Assembly: GCA_030154385.1 (NCBI GenBank)
Contig: JASKJZ010000199.1
Location: 1 to 5,404 of the forward strand
Direction: 5' to 3'
Source: Clostridiales bacterium
Lineage (GTDB): Bacteria > Bacillota_A > Clostridia > Lachnospirales > Lachnospiraceae
Length of the DNA: 5,404 nucleotides
A program made the position numbers and the translations under genes. The first letter of the stretch is position 1, and each line of letters opens with the position of its first letter. Positions 4,819 through 5,404 of the stretch are shown one piece after another. Below the pieces are notes generated by a model. It made no database searches and was not told the DNA's origin. It saw only the letters and a list, made by a program, of their open reading frames with translations.

Positions 4819-5404
4819 TCAAAATGACTTACAGATTATGCGAGCATATCTTTTTTCAGAATCTTCAACCACTTTAATGCTTCCAGTATTTATCATATAT
4901 TCAATCCTTGAAGCATACCAGCTATCGCTTACACCGAATGGATAGTAGCCTAAAATATCTCCAAGCAACCTTGCCTCCTTGACAGGATTATTCGAAAGTC
5001 GTTTCCGTATTAAAAAATCGTAGAAATCTTCTGGTACACCCACTAAACTTCCATTGATCATAGCTCTAAGAGGACTATTGTCTTCCACTAGCTTGACCCA
5101 TTTATTACTGAACATTTTCATTTCAGGTATCGTGATCTTTTTCTCATAAACAAGAAATTGACTAAATTCTTCTTCTGATACTTCGCCCCAATTGCTATAT
5201 TTACTTATTGTGTTTTTATCATTTTGTAGGTACTCGGGTAGTTTAACTACATAGATTTCATTGGGATACTTCCATAACATATTGCATAAATAATATAGTC
5301 CACACAAAGAATATGGACTATTACTATACCAAATTCGTATCGATTCTCCTTTCTTTAAAAATTCTGTAAGTCTGTTTAATTCATCCCGATATATTTCCCC
5401 AGCC
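4819..5404 (-). CDS. DUF1835/DUF3658-type protein (partial, 5' end beyond the window)
   Basis: The frame has no stop from the right edge to the TGA at 4821-4819, so 194 codons are visible and the gene begins outside. A start at the internal TTG (5307) would be wrong: the upstream codons read IRIWYSNSPYS directly into LCGLYYLCNML, one continuous domain. The segment IRIWYSNSPYSLCGLYYLC (about 22-40 of the visible part), then YPNEIYVVKLPEY, is typical of the DUF1835 domain. LLGDILGYYPFGVSDSWYASRI (about 145-166), with the conserved SD.....RI and following short beta region, fits the DUF3658 C-terminal domain. Both are domains of unknown function, commonly found together in Firmicutes; I assign them from pattern memory. 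The protein looks soluble. It is the first gene of the minus-strand series visible here, and its TGA overlaps the ATG of a possible longer version of the small membrane gene. Confidence 0.75.
   Translation of the reverse strand, partial: AGEIYRDELNRLTEFLKKGESIRIWYSNSPYSLCGLYYLCNMLWKYPNEIYVVKLPEYLQNDKNTISKYSNWGEVSEEEFSQFLVYEKKITIPEMKMFSNKWVKLVEDNSPLRAMINGSLVGVPEDFYDFLIRKRLSNNPVKEARLLGDILGYYPFGVSDSWYASRIEYMINTGSIKVVEDSEKRYARIICKSF

Noticed and set aside
1..5404. CRISPR arrays, insertion sequences, integrase or att sites next to the tRNA
   Set aside because: No repeated spaced units, transposase or recombinase fragments, or duplicated tRNA 3' end are visible within the window.

Overview
This 5.4-kb window is AT-rich, uses strong AGAGG/GGAGG-type ribosome binding sites and packs its genes tightly. 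That suggests a low-GC Firmicute. The GNAT, HD and nitroreductase proteins look like those of Lachnospiraceae (Clostridium phytofermentans-type anaerobes), but this taxonomic placement is inference from remembered family resemblance, not a search.

Layout. At the left edge (1-48, minus) are the first 16 codons of an unidentified gene. A well-formed intrinsic terminator (105-133) separates it from a tRNA-Leu(CAG) gene (142-225, minus). The tRNA has its own near-consensus promoter and no encoded CCA. A divergent intergenic region (226-417) carries the tRNA promoter, two short palindromes and an extended -10 promoter. That promoter drives a 398-aa predicted lipoprotein of unknown function (418-1614, plus), probably a surface-anchored beta-propeller-like protein.

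From 1635 to the right edge everything lies on the minus strand in one compact series of genes. In transcription order these are: a DUF1835/DUF3658-type protein (its 5' end lies outside the window), a small membrane protein, a Nudix hydrolase, a RimJ/RimL-type GNAT acetyltransferase, a second GNAT acetyltransferase, an HD-domain phosphohydrolase, and an FMN nitroreductase-family protein. Junctions are overlaps of 17 and 4 nt or gaps of about 13 to 42 nt, with Shine-Dalgarno sequences lying in or next to the end of the preceding gene at several junctions. I infer one transcript with translational coupling. Its promoter is not visible and probably lies beyond 5404.

The gene set (Nudix, HD, two GNATs, nitroreductase) looks like a collection of small-molecule modification or house-cleaning enzymes rather than one obvious pathway. 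I found no defence system, mobile element, CRISPR array or clearly new system. The most notable irregularity is the small membrane gene at 4568-4786. Its reading frame continues upstream to an ATG overlapping the previous stop codon, but one in-frame TAG interrupts that extension. This suggests a recent nonsense mutation, a sequencing error or restart at the internal ATG.
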